DNA from: Amoebidium appalachense | Taxonomy: Eukaryota > Ichthyosporea | Assembly (NCBI GenBank): GCA_963693365.1 | Contig: CAVNZM010000013.1 | Coordinates: forward strand, 9,052,001 to 9,116,000 | Direction: 5' to 3' | DNA: 64,000 nucleotides | Shown: piece by piece, positions 43,106 to 54,950 of the stretch | Position numbering within the stretch: the first letter of the stretch is position 1 | How the letters are laid out: each line of letters begins with the position of its first letter | Position numbers and translations under genes: made by a program | Notes under the pieces: generated by a model | What the model was told of the DNA's origin: nothing | The model's input: the letters and a program-made list of their open reading frames with translations, nothing else | The model's database searches: none

Positions 43106-43930
43106 CTACGCCTGGCCGACTCTCACCACGTAGGCATGCAACGCCTCAGCCAGCCTGCCCCCGTAGTCTCTCCAGGCCGCTGCATCAGCCCTCCAGTGCC
43201 GGGGGGTCTCGATCTGCACTGCCACACAGCCCTCCACCTGCCCGTAGGTCATCACCGTGTGTGCACCCCAGAAATATGTCTCGTTCTCGCCGGGCGCCGG
43301 GTTGGACGGTGACGGTAGGCACGGACAGGCCCTGGCCTCCAGCAGTGCGCCGAGGCTGTTGGTGCCGCGCACCCAGTCGCCAAACTCGGCCATGGCCATG
43401 CCTGGCCTGCGCAGGAACAGGGTCCTCAGGCTGCTGCCGAGGGCCGTGTCGGGGTGCCAGTCACTGGTGCTGGTGCGCAGGGCCGGTGTTTTGACATAGT
43501 ACCCAAGCTCACACGTGTGTGGCCGGTGACTCTGCCCATGGATGTCGAACAGAAAAACAATGGGGGCTGTTTGGAGCTCTTTCCTGATAGCACTTGCAAT
43601 CACCCCGTGGTACGTGTCGTGTGCAGACAGGCTGAGCTCACAGTCCGGGTGGGTGGCCGTGTGCCGTGGGCGGTTGGGGTCCAGCTTGGTGCGGTCCAGC
43701 AGCGACACCACAAAGTGCGGCCTCAGTGTCTGTGCCCCCACCCGGCCAGGCCCAGGACCGGCCTGGCTGCTGAGCTCCACAAGGCGCTCGTACACGGCAT
43801 AGGCCAGGCCCAGCGAGTTGTCGTCTCCCTCCAGGCACCCTGACCTGCAGCCCCACAGTCAGACTAGCACTCGCACACACCATCCTTCAGTACCTTCCCG
43901 TCCACGAGTGTGTATGTGCACACTGTGGTG

Positions 43931-43988
<58 letters not shown>

Positions 43989-44077
43989 GTGCTCCTGTGC
44001 ACGCACATACAGGGAAAAGGTGTGTGTGTGTGTGTGGGGTGGAGGGAGGGGAGGGAGAGAGACCCTCATCAACCTGC

Positions 44078-44112
<35 letters not shown>

Positions 44113-45384
44113 TGTGTGTGTGTGTGTGTGTATCTGCGTCTGTGTGTGCACGCACAAAGGGAAAAAAAAAACTGCAGGTGTTTTATTTCTTCCCCCCCCC
44201 CCCCCCCTCCCCCCCTTTAAGTCTTTTCTTTCCTTCTTTTTCTTTTTTCTTTCTTTCTTTCTTTCTTTTTTTTTTTTTTTTTTTTTTTGGGGGGGGGGGG
44301 GGGGGAGGGGGGGGGGGGGAAGAAGGTAGCTAAGAGTGCGTTACAGAGAATAAAAGTACACATTCGAGGGGGAATAGCGAGGGGACAGGACTGGCATTGT
44401 GTCGCGGGGAAAAGCACGGGGATGTGGCAAAAGCAAACGGAAGGGCACGGCAGTTTGGTGGTGCATGAACAATCGTGTGCCTGTTGGCATGAAAGCCAAT
44501 CACAATACAATATACAAGTTAATCATACAAACCAATCCACCGCTGATAATAAGCTAACAAATATACAAGCAAGTGCACTGCTTGCGTGAGGCCAGTGGAG
44601 GAGGTGACAGTGGGAGGGCGTTGGTAGGTTGCCACGGGGTGGGGTGGTGGGCTAGAGGAGGAGGTATACAGGTAACAACGGAAAGGCAGCACGACTGAAA
44701 CGAGTCACTGAGTAGTAAAGTTTTGAAAAGGAAAGGAGAAGGGTGAAGAAAAAGGGGTCATCCCATATAAGAAGGGAGACACAGCCTAGTGACTCAACCT
44801 GGTAGCCATGGGGTGGGGATGGTGCGGCGGGCAGTTAAAGAGGAAGGAGAGACCACACACGTTCTGTCAAGGGATGCTGCTGGTTTCTCCAAGCCCCCGT
44901 GAGGCACAGACAAGATGACGGGCAGGTTGCCAGCCCGATACTCCACCCAGGGACTCTCCCCTGTAAGTAGGGTGGCGGTGAAGACCAACATGAGTGTGTG
45001 TGTTCACGTTGGTTTCAAGTGAAATGAGGTTACGATGGGCGGGTGGCTGTTATCTGAGTCCCCCTCCCCTCCCTGCCCCAAACCCCTTCTCACCGCACCT
45101 GCTTCCTGGTCGACTCCTGAGAGCACTCCTACCCGTTCTGGCAAGCAAGCAAACCCGTTTTGAAATGGGAAGGCAGCAGGTCGTGTAAGGGAGGCTAGGG
45201 ATGGGGGAGGGAAAGACGGGCCTGGGAGAAACGGCAGGGTTCAACAGCTTGACGGACTGATGCATGGTGTTGGGCACTCAGTGCACTGATGTGTATTGAC
45301 GATAACTGTAGCTCTGTAAGGGCGAAGTGGGGGGCCGGGGGAGGCATGACGTATACCTGGGGACGTATTCTGACTGGGATTCAT
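43106..45384 (-). CDS. N-formylglutamate amidohydrolase-like hydrolase (three exons)
   Basis: Minus-strand model: 45384-45357, 44960-44861, 43844-43106; about 288 residues, all junctions in phase with GT-AG. Exon 1 is only 28 nt (MNPSQNTSP plus one base). Family marks: [13 protein letters not shown] near residue 20 (zinc-binding His region of the FGase fold), [18 protein letters not shown], a V-S-L-x-D-R-x-x-x-D-P-N-R segment, and [10 protein letters not shown] (second metal/catalytic region). Bacterial members hydrolyse N-formyl-glutamate in histidine breakdown; eukaryotic members are mostly uncharacterised, so the substrate here is unknown. No targeting signal is evident. Upstream DNA (45385 onwards) has no clear promoter motif. 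Its 3' end is followed by minisatellite DNA. Confidence 0.75.
43929..44135. repeat. (GT)n microsatellites
   Basis: GT at 43929-43985, 44022-44035 and 44081-44131, inside intron 2 of the minus-strand amidohydrolase gene. Confidence 0.9.
44192..44321. repeat. C, T-rich and G composite tract
   Basis: C run, TTTC-type T-rich DNA, about 24 T, then about 30 G; same T-to-G polarity as elsewhere. Confidence 0.9.
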
Positions 45385-45884
45385 GATGACCACGAAGTAC
45401 GCTCCAGTCACAGGGAAACCACACCATGAGTTACGAGTACTATACTGGGTACGCCTGCAGAGGGTACGCCTACAAATTTGTAAAAAACAAGTTTTTTCCG
45501 ACTACACGCATACGACAGCTCTCGAGAGTATGGTGCCGGTAGTCTGTAGCACGCCAAAAAAGAAAAAAAGAAAAAAAATACTCCTCGTCGGCCGATTACC
45601 GAAATTCATCCCTCTTCCCCCCCGATTCACCAACGCTGCTTCTGAATGTCCTCAGCCTACCCTCTTTCAACCTGATTCTTCCTCTCGCTATCTCACTCCC
45701 TCTTTCTTTTCTCTTCCTGTTTTTTCTGCCTTTTCGCGTTATTACCATACCCAGTATAAGTTTCTTTCTCGTTCTGATAGAGAAATCAAAGGTAAAACTC
45801 AGTCGGCATGTGTTATGTTCCTTAGGCAACACCGTACTGATCATTATCGCTTTTTTTTTCTTCTTTTGACTCGTTTTTATTGAT

Positions 45885-46010
45885 CCGTTGATGAAGGCAA
45901 CGTGCAGCCACAGGCTACAGTACCACCAATAGAACTGAAAAAGCCAAAGCAACGAAATAAAAATAAAGCGACAAGTGACAAAGGACACTGGCACCAGCGG
46001 GCAAAACCTT
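45885..46010 (-). repeat. dispersed repeat, copy 2
   Basis: Reverse complement resembles 17035-17205; see that entry. Shares the GTAGCCTGTGGCTGCACGTT word and the reading frame for CSLWLHVAFI. Confidence 0.65.
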
Positions 46011-46608
46011 GCTCCAACTAGTCATATGCATCGATGTTGACCAGACCACACTCTGCCGCAGAAGACATCATTACTGCTGCTTCCCAACAGGCTCCCCTCA
46101 AAACCTACCAAGGCACAGCAAGCAAGTCAGCCTCTAAAAGAGCAATGCAGACCAAATCTGAGCTAAAAAACAATCCCAACGGGCCCGGCCCCTAGATAAC
46201 CCGGAGAAACTGCATCTAGCTCTCTGATAAGGTGGCCTAGTTGTGGCAGGACACACAGAAAAACACAATTACAGAATGCATGCAAGCAAACCCGGTCATT
46301 GCCATACGACTGGAGGCTAAGGACTGGCAGTCACTTGGAAAGCTCCCCGACGACCAAGTAGCCGCCCCTCCACTCACGCAGCGCAGATGTAGCTGAAGAA
46401 GTTGCAGCAGCCCACCGCCAATAGGTCGCGTAGAAGCATAGACAGCGTGTAGAAGTTACCATAGGTTGCAGTGGAACACCAGGTGTTGAAGAAACCAATT
46501 CTCAAGCGAGAAACTCCGCGAAAGGGAGATGCCCGTGGCACACTCTCACAGCAGTAGGAATACACCAGGCCACACCACACACACGCTGCAGTCACGTTCC
46601 CCTGAGTG

Positions 46609-46945
46609 GGACTCCCTCCCACCACAAAAGGAAGAAACGAAAGCCTTTATATACCTGCCATGGTGAAGAATCGGGAAAAAAAGTTGACGTGACAGCTAAG
46701 AGATCGAAGTGAAAGTGAAGTCCAAAGGACTCCCTCCCACCACAAAAAGAAGAAACAAAAGCCTTTATATACCTGCCATGGTGAAGAAGCGGGAAAAAAA
46801 GTTGACGTGACAGCTAAGAGATCGAAGTGAAAGTGAAGTCCACCACAAAAAGAAGAAACAAAAGCCTTTATATACCTGCCATGGTGAAGAATCGGGCAAA
46901 AAAGTTGACGTGACAGCTAAGAGATCGAAGTGAAAGTGAAGTCCC
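46609..46945. repeat. about 110-bp tandem repeat, three copies
   Basis: Copies at about 46609, 46729 and 46843. Each contains AAAGCCTTTATATACCTGCC, GGTGAAGAATCGGG and GTTGACGTGACAGC. TTTATATA and TGACGTGA resemble TATA and CRE-type words, so a triplicated promoter is possible but unproven. Confidence 0.85.
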
Positions 46946-46986
46946 TTTTGGGAGCTTTGGCAGGATATATTTCTCCTGCTGTACGT

Positions 46987-47250
46987 ATGGATACCACCCT
47001 AGTAGATAAGTCTGTATGGTGCTCTGATGTTGATATTGCCTGGGAAGTTGTGCAGTGGCGTTGTAATTTTTGTTTCCATCGCCGCTGGTGCCACTTTTGT
47101 GCTGAACTTTTTAATCGCAAGCATGTTGATAGGTTTGAGTTTTTATGTCGCGTTTTACCTCTTTCCCTACGGGTGTCTGCTACACTGGCTGGCAATGTGA
47201 ACACTTTAGACTTTTTGTTGAATTCTGTTGGTCGTCACATTGAGTATTAA
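46987..47250 (+). CDS. hypothetical small ORF after the promoter-like triplicate
   Basis: 87 codons from the ATG at 46987; the frame is open back to 46930. It is Cys/Trp/Arg-rich (WRCNFCFHRRWCHFC) and free of low-complexity sequence. It matches nothing I recognise. Its only support is an open frame and its position after the triplicate with TATA-like words. It could equally be a transposon fragment or chance. Confidence 0.2.
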   Translation: MDTTLVDKSVWCSDVDIAWEVVQWRCNFCFHRRWCHFCAELFNRKHVDRFEFLCRVLPLSLRVSATLAGNVNTLDFLLNSVGRHIEY

Positions 47251-48454
47251 TATGATTTTCACATAGTACCGATGCATATGCTATGTAGGCTCTGCACACA
47301 CATCCTACCCCCCGTTTTTGGGAATTTTTTCTAGCTCGGAAATAATGCATCAACCAGCGCCCGACCCGACCGAGACACGTCCAAATTGGCGCTGGTTCAG
47401 TCAGTATAGGGGAGCGCCCAGGAGGGCGTTCGATGGCTGGGTCGGGCTTTGTGATGGCATGCGGAATAGGTTTATTTGGCTAGAATTTTTAGCCTTAGAT
47501 GGCTTGACGGTGGATTGCCGTCCAATCGCATCTAGGGAGAGGTGTATAAATGCAGCTCCACGAAAATCGGATGTCAAATAGTGTTTTTTGCAAGTTTTCC
47601 CGGGTACAGAAACTTTAAATTAAAATTTTGTGTTTGTTGTATGTACATAATGTATCAACGTGGAGGCTCCCAGGCACGGAAAGGAGACAAGACAGGCAAA
47701 GAGACACTGACCTCATGATAAGGTGGGCGAGCCTGTATTGTCGGACGTGCGCGAGAGCTAAGACACGTGGCAGCAAGAAAGGATCAGACCTGCACGAGAA
47801 AGCGCCAGCGAGAGACTGAGCTGGCATGATGCGTGCGGCAGGCTAGGGTCATGCCAGGGGGGTCTATCAGAGAGGGGGGTCTACTATAGGTGTCATCTTC
47901 CCATGATTATCGGCAAGACTTAGAAGTTGAGTTTTATATATGTTTATTAGTTTGTTGTAGTTTGTTTCCTTTTCCCTTTTCCTTTCTTCCTTTCTTTCTT
48001 TCCTTTCTGTTTCCGTGTACACCGATATCTTAGATCTGTGTACACATCGAAATATTTAGCCCGCGCACACGTATTGTTATTTGTGTCAATGTCTAAATAT
48101 GTCGTCCAATCAGATCTCGTTGTATTTTCCCAAATATAGTAACCTACATTCCTCATTAATTCTATTCGATTCCTTTCTCATTCCATTCCTTTCTATCCTC
48201 ATTCCTTTTCCTTCTTTTCTCACGACGTAGCATTGTTCTATGTACTCCAACTATTAGGAATACTTATATTTAGACGTGTTATGTTAGGAACATGTATAAA
48301 TATATGATGTGAACTAATAGATACATAATTGGTTTCATTTTGTTAAATGTTTTCCGTACCTTTTATTAGAAGTTTACTTTCTTTAGAGGATTGCGTTTTA
48401 TCTTCTATGAGTGTCGACAGGCATTTCGATCAATTTATTTTACCCTCATAGTTT

Positions 48455-48530
48455 TCGTCTTTCTGATTGGAAAATAGAGTTTTCGTTCTTTTGATTGGTT
48501 TATCGATTTCACATTCCTGAGTATAAAAGG
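48455..48530 (+). promoter_or_regulatory. likely copia LTR promoter
   Basis: Two inverted CCAAT boxes (CTGATTGGA at about 48461, TTGATTGGTT at about 48492) precede TATAAAAG at about 48522, some 245 bp before the gag-pol ATG. This is the spacing expected of a U3-R region in an LTR. Confidence 0.5.
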
Positions 48531-48766
48531 AACTTCACCTTGGAATAAATATGAAGCAGTCGAATCATTTCCTATGGCCCCAGTAATCGTTCCACCTCTC
48601 CGGTTGTGTTTTTCTCGTGTGTCTCTGTGTTGTGTATAACATAACACCCATCTGTGCACTCTGCTTCTCCGTTTACCCACACAAAACAACAGGTTTACGG
48701 CCCCTTTGCACGCTAACACACAATCTCGTTACAACCGCGAAATTCCTCCGTCTTACTGCTTCAACC

Positions 48767-51331
48767 ATGACTGACAAACCGTCGTACATCAACCTTCCAC
48801 AATGGAATCCGTCCGAGAAGAGAGATGAGAAACGTCTCAACTATTTCGAGTGGGAGCCACTCATCCACCGGTTCATAAGAACAACCATTGCCGAGAAATT
48901 CGTTGATGCCATCAAGAGGCCACAGTGGGTTGACGGCACTGATGCCAACCAGTGGCTAGGCTACGGCACCAAGGACTCCTACAAGAAAGCTTCCGACGTC
49001 CTCGACCAGATCCTCAACCAGTCCGTCCATCCGATAGAGCTCTACGACTCCGGCCGGATGCAAGACGGTGTTCACGGTGGAGAAGTCTTCCACAACCTGC
49101 GTATGGCTTATGTGGTAGAGAAGGAGGCCCGCGTCACCCAGATTCAAGTCACCTACGAGGAGCTTGAACTACGAGACTACCCCAACGTCACAGCGTACCT
49201 CACCCGCCTCCAACGTCTGGCTACGACACTTGCCTGCCTCGACGAGCCCGTCCAACACAAGGATGTCGTACGCAAGTTCTTCCTTCACCTCCGCAAGAAC
49301 ACCGCCCTGGTCTGCAGTGACATTGAACGTCTCTGCTCAGACTACTGGATGAACAACAAGGCTTACCCGTCCTTCAACCAGCTCATCAGTGACATCCGAG
49401 GAGCTGAAATCCGTGCCGGCCTCATCGACGCAGGCACTGGTGCAACCGTCAACAACCGTCCTCTTCGAGCCCCCCAGAGCAGAATGCTCCCCTCCGGTGA
49501 CCTCCGCAACCGTATCCCTCGACGTGAGCATACACCTCACCGTTCCCCGTCCCGTTCCCGTGATCCTCATCCGTCCTCCAAGTCACCCGGCCCCCGTTCA
49601 ACTTCCCCTTACCCCCGTGGTAACAGGGACAACCGTAACCGACAGCACAACAACAAGAGAGTGGAGTGTTCCTACTGCCATGAACCCCACCACATCACAT
49701 CATGCCCAGAGCCTGGCTGTGCTGTTGCTCGTCGTGCCAACCAGGAGAAAGGCAACAAGAGTGTGCAATTTGCACTCATCTCCTCCACCGGCACACCTCA
49801 CCGTAACGACCCCGTCTGGGACAGTGCTTGTAATGCACACATCTGCCCCATCAAGGAGTATTTCTCCACCCTTACCCCGTGTACCCCCATCCCCATTCAA
49901 GGCCTGGGCACCGTCAATGCCACACACCGTGGCATCATCAACATGACACTGCACTACAACGGCAACTCAACCCAGTGCAGCATCAACGCTCTCTACGTAC
50001 CCGAGTCACCGTCCTTCCTCGTGTCTGCCTCCATGGCCTTAACTGACGGCCTCCTTGGTCATTGTGACGATGCAGACACCCATCCGTCGTTCCTCTACAG
50101 CCGTAATAGTGACATTATTTCCGACCTCACCCCCCTCAACGGTCTCTACTACATCACCGACTACGTGATTGACACCCCTCAACACCCGTGGGTCCAAGCC
50201 TACACAGCAAGGACTCATCCAACCGATGACATTACTCTTTGGCACAACCGTCTCGGCCACCGTGCCCTATCCACCGTCACCAGAATGGTCAAGGATGAGC
50301 TTGTCATCGGCATGCCCCCCTCCCTCAAGTCACCCGACAACAGTGACTGCTTCGGCTGCATGTCTGGCAAGACCACCAAGGCTCCATTTCCCGGCACCCG
50401 TTCCCGTTTCACCATCCCCGGTGCTAAGTGGCACCTGGACTTCTTCGAAGCTCCCTGTGCTTCCTACGGAGGCTACAAGGTTGCTCTGGTGTGTGTTTGT
50501 GATGCCACCGGTTACACCACCGTGTTCCCCCCCTACAACCGTGCTGAAACCCTCAGCTACATTCAGTCTCTCGTTGAAACCGTCGAACGTCAGACCCCTG
50601 AGATCGTCACCCATCTTCGGTTTGACTCCGGCTCCGAGTTCACATCCAAGGACACCGAAGCCTACTGCAAGCAGAAAGGCATCATCATGGAGTTTGCCCC
50701 TGTCGACACACCACAGCACAACGGTGTAGTTGAACGGAAGATGAGAGACCTGCAAGAGACAGTCCGTTGCTTCCTCCATGCCGACAAGGACCAACCTCTC
50801 TCTCCCAAGTTGTGGGTTGCTGCTCTCAAGCATGCTGGCTACATCATCAACGTCACACCGTCATCTGCTGCCAACGGCAACACCCCCTTGAGGCCTTCCA
50901 CGGCTTCAAACCTGACGTCTCCCAGCTCCACGTGTTCGGCTCCCCTGGCTATGTGCATGTTCCCCGATCCAAGAGGATCAAGCTTGCATCAACCGTCAGA
51001 GTCGGCACCTACGTCGGCTGCCAGTGGGATTTGCCCTCGAAGGCACACAAGATCCTCGACCATTCCAGCAACCAGGTCAAGATCTGCCGTGACGTCATCT
51101 TTGACGAGTCAAAATTCACGAGCAGCACCAATCAGCCTGAGGTCCCCCGATCCCCCCAAACCCGATCTGCCAACATTGGACCCCCCCTCCGACGACGACG
51201 ATGAAATTCCGTCTGTGGTCTTCACCCAACCGTCCTGGCACATCAGCAAACTTCCCGGAAGTATTGCCAACGTATTTTTTGCTAATGGAGCTATTGGCGA
51301 TATTGGCAATAGAACCCCTTGCCGCCAATAG
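48767..51331 (+). pseudogene. Ty1/copia-type gag-pol, frameshifted and 3'-truncated
   Basis: The frame from ATG 48767 encodes a gag-like N-terminus, an Arg/Ser/Pro-rich linker, a zinc knuckle (CSYCHEPHHITSC), an aspartic protease site (WDSACNAH, D352; DSA rather than the usual DSG/DTG), a GAG-pre-integrase HHCC zinc finger (WHNRLGH about 492, CFGC) and an integrase core with D558, D620 and E656 (D,D35E spacing). Near 50885 the frame shifts: the integrase C-terminal region (HVFGSPGYVHVPRSKRIKLA, then VGTYVGC) continues in another frame, and near 51180 homology returns to the first frame. The order protease-integrase is that of Ty1/copia. Reverse transcriptase and RNase H are missing: coding homology stops at about 51240, where AT-rich ATTGCCAAT DNA begins. 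No 3' LTR. It is therefore a dead, non-autonomous copy. Confidence 0.92.
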
Positions 51332-52232
51332 GAACGCCATATTGCAATAATATTGCTTTGGTATTGTCAATGGTAATACAGTACCAATACCCTCTATTGT
51401 CGATATCCCGCTGATATGAATATATTATCCAGTATATGTTACATCAATATCGCCAATACATTAGATTGCCATTACATTACCATTGCATTACTATTGCGCT
51501 AGCATTATAGACGTATTGCCAATATCAATTATACCCGGGCGATATTACAATAACAACCAAATAATATCAAAAATACAGATAATGATATGGATAATACTGT
51601 ATTTTCGCATTGTAGTTGCACTATGAACGCATTATTAATGTATTGCCAATATGTAATTCATAGAAATACAAAGATTTAAATATCAAGAAACATATAAACA
51701 ATGTATTGCCAACATATGATCCAACTATAATCAATATATAAATGCGGTATCGCCGATAGGTTGCTTATATATCGTGAGTATATTGATGACATAAACAGAG
51801 GTATGATTAATACACTCCCAACACATTACAAATAAGAAATATGTCACGTATGTTCCATATCAAGCATATATTGCCAACATACGAATGATACCACCACCAT
51901 AAAGATATAAGTGTTGATAATGCATTACATATATATTATAAATATCACACTATATTATCCAAATACATTGCCAATAAATTGATAATGGGAACGAATGCAT
52001 GCAAAGTACAGTATAAGTGCGCTTATAATATGAAAGGCATATCGGAGTAACGTCTTATATCTAAGAATAATACGTATGACGAACATTGCCAATGTATTAA
52101 CAATAACTTTATTGATACCTCAATCACATGCTCAATATATTGGCAATATGCACACGGTAGGGTAAGCACAGCCCCATGATCATTGTCAATGTATTGCCAA
52201 TGTATTGCACATGTCGACATCCATACGTGTTC
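51250..52232. repeat. AT-rich tract with dispersed ATTGCCAAT motifs
   Basis: About 1 kb of AT-rich DNA in which ATTGCCAAT, ATTGGCAAT and near variants (CGCCAATA, TTGCCAACAT) occur more than a dozen times on both strands at irregular spacing, joined by ATAATAT-type sequence. It begins where the copia coding sequence breaks off. No ORF. Confidence 0.8.
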
Positions 52233-52263
52233 CGTATGGTCACTTTATTAACTTCGGTTGGAT

Positions 52264-52372
52264 AGTGGCATCAAGCACACAAGTAAACAACACAACTAAT
52301 ATACCACCCCAGGTGGCATCCTACAGCACACAAGTTAACAACACAACTAACATACCACCCCAGGTGGCATCC
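52264..52372. repeat. about 53-bp tandem duplication
   Basis: Two copies of AGCACACAAGTAAACAACAC plus ACTAATATACCACCCCAGGT with a few differences. Confidence 0.9.
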
Positions 52373-52591
52373 ATTCTCTACTATCTACTTTATCTCGCAT
52401 CTCGTATCAACATTACTCTTATGCAAACAAAAAATACCAAAAAGAATCATGACAAAAAAAGAAGAAAAAAGAAGAAAAAAGAAAAAGAAAACTACCACAC
52501 AAGCACAACAGGCTGGGCTGGGGCAACACAGAAACGAAAAACGGAAACAACAGCAGCCATAGGACAAAGAGCCGGTACCCACCTCTAGAGT

Positions 52592-53859
52592 GGCAAAAAA
52601 AGAGTCGACAGAACGAACCTCAAACATAGTAAGGACGGAAACCCGGACCAGAACTTATAAGTCTAGAGAAGCAGAAAATAGCTTGAACGACTGGTGGAGG
52701 GGATGATAGCTATAGTGCTAACAGCAAAAGTAGTGCCCACAGTCGCTGGTTCATGAACGTGAAAAGGCAACGTGCATCTGCAGCCAGCAGGCACACGCAC
52801 ACGCACGCACACACATACACACACACGCACACAGACACAGACATAATCACAGGCACGGACACAGACCAGACAGACAAACGCCACATGCACAAAAGCAGGC
52901 AACACAAACCTAACCTTCAAACGGCCTTTCAGCCGTTAGGCGAAGAAGAGGCAGCATGCAGCATGGTCGAAACCATCCAGCACGGTGGCTGCGCGACCTG
53001 CGGAGGGCAAAAAAAGAGTCGACAGAACCAACCTCAAACTTAGTAAGGACGGAAACCCGGACCAGAACTTATGAAGTCTAGAGAAGCAGAAAATAGCTTG
53101 AACGACTGGGGGAGGGGATGATAGCTATAGTGCTAACAGCAAAAGTAGTGCCCACAGTCGCTGGTTCATGAACGTGAAAAGGCAACGTGCATCTGCAGCC
53201 AGCAGGCACACGCACACGCACGCACACACATACACACACACGCACACAGACACAGACACAGACACAGACATAATCACAGGCACGGACACAGACCAGACAG
53301 ACAAACGCCACATGCACAAAAGCAGGCAACACAAAACTAACCTTCAAACGGCCTTTCAGCCGTTAGGCGAAGAAGCTGCAGCATGCAGCATGGTCGAAAC
53401 CATTCAGCACGGTGGCTGCGCGACCTGCGGAGGGCAAAAAAAAGAGTCGACAGAACCAACCTCAAACATAGTAAGGACGGAAACCCGGACCAGAACTTAT
53501 GGAGTCTAGAGAAGCAGAAAATAGCTTGAACGACTGGTGGAAGGGATGATAGCTATAGTGCTAACAGCAAAAGTAGTGCCCACAGTCGCTGATTCATGAA
53601 CGTCAAAAGGCAACGTGCATCTGCAGCCAGCAGGCACACGCACACGCACGCACACACATACAATCACACGCACACCGACACAGACACAGACACAGACATA
53701 ATCACAGGCACGGACACAGACCAGACAGACAAACGCCACATGCACAAAAGCAGGCAACACAAAACTAACCTTCAAACGGCCTTTCAGCCGTTAGGTGAAG
53801 AAGCTGCAGCATGCAGCATGGTCGAAACCATTCAGCACGGTGGCTGCGCGACCTGCGGA
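52592..53859. repeat. 415-426-bp tandem repeat, three copies
   Basis: Copies begin at about 52592, 53007 and 53433 with GGCAAAAAAAGAGTCGACAG. They are over 95% alike; the length difference is the number of CAGACA units in an internal ACACGCACAC tract. Each has CAAACGGCCTTTCAGCCGTT, a small inverted repeat, and ends GGTGGCTGCGCGACCTGCGG. Small frames in them (LPAFVHVAFVCLVCVRACDY-type) repeat with the unit and are probably not genes. Confidence 0.95.
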
Positions 53860-53985
53860 TGGGACCTGTGACCAGGCGACCTGCGGGAGGCGACCTGCGG
53901 GAAGGGAACTGCGACCAGGCGACCTGCAGGAAGGGACCTGCGACCAGGCGACCTGCGGGAAATGACCTGCGGACCTGCGTGAAGG
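53857..53985. repeat. GCGACCTGCGGGAAG-type short tandem array
   Basis: Degenerate units of about 17 and 25 bp built on GACCTGCGGGAAGG and GACCAGGCGACCTGC. It grows directly out of the last bases of the 420-bp repeat. Confidence 0.9.
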
Positions 53986-54593
53986 GGGAAGAGAAATGGA
54001 GCAAACAACGTGCGTACAGGCTTAAACGGACAAAAAATTGCAAACCGGATTGGGTTTAGCCAATCACTATTTGCTATCAGAAGCGGATTCCCATGGTGTA
54101 CATAATGTGATTGGATCGATTCTCGGCGGATCGGTGAGGTTGGCGATATGGTGGACATATTTCGGACACCGTTGCCATACGTTCCGACGGAGCTTAAGTT
54201 ATAACGTTAACGCTGTTTACTCGAGGCCTATCCCCGCTTTACGTAGAAAGGTCATGTGTGGGGGAAGATGTGAACACCCAGACGTGTATGTACACCCGGT
54301 CAGGCCTGTGTACTCGTTGTTATGTTAATAGTTGGTTGATGGAGTACATCTTCAACGCGACGTATACACGCGTGCGTGCGATTCAGGAAGGGGTCCCAAT
54401 ATGGCTCTCGTATTATTTATATTCGTGTGATATATATATTCTATGTACTATCTATTACCAATATACGTTACGTATTGGTACAATATCACCAATACTAATT
54501 AAATATCGTCACGCGTGATGGTGATGGCATCCATGTAGCTCTGCAGCAGTGTGTGTGTGTGGTGCGTGTGTGTGTGGTGTGGAGAGGCGGCCT

Positions 54594-54624
<31 letters not shown>

Positions 54625-54633
54625 GGGCCCGGT

Positions 54634-54671
<38 letters not shown>

Positions 54672-54950
54672 TAGGCAAATACCAGACAGTGATGCATAAT
54701 TGCACATTCTTTTGCAGCTACAGTTTGATGATATTTACCCACCGTGTGCACCACACATGTGACCCCAGTCTTCCGAGGTGGTGTCACAGGTGGGCGCCAA
54801 CACCAATAAATTGACTGGTGACGGGTGTAAAACCAAAGAAACTCAGCAGCACATATAATAACGTTGATGCTATACCCTGCCTAGTTAACGTAATATTAAG
54901 TGCACCATCGCACGCGTGACCCCCTCCCCCCCCCCCCCCCCCCCCCCCGG
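53986..54950. other. spacer with two poly-G/poly-C tracts
   Basis: Unique AT-rich DNA to 54540, then G runs at 54595-54670, unique DNA, and a C run at 54923-54948. An open frame at 54038-54328 has no recognised domain. No gene called. Confidence 0.6.

Larger units (their letters stand above)
45385..48500. other. AT-richer spacer, no firm gene
   Basis: Base composition changes here from GC-rich/low-complexity to AT-richer unique DNA. Contains the dispersed repeat at 45885-46010, a triplicate at 46609-46945, and open frames at 46987-47250 and 47318-47581 with no recognised domain. The stretch 47900-48600 leads into the copia-type element and probably includes its 5' LTR; I could not find LTR ends because no 3' LTR is present. 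Confidence 0.5.

Noticed and set aside
48617-48766. Upstream extension of the copia ORF
   Set aside because: The 50 codons before ATG 48767 look like leader sequence; gag-like sequence starts at MTDKPSY.
53078-53871. Repeated small ORFs in the 420-bp tandem repeat
   Set aside because: They recur only because the DNA recurs, contain CA-tract peptides and differ by indels in the repeat.
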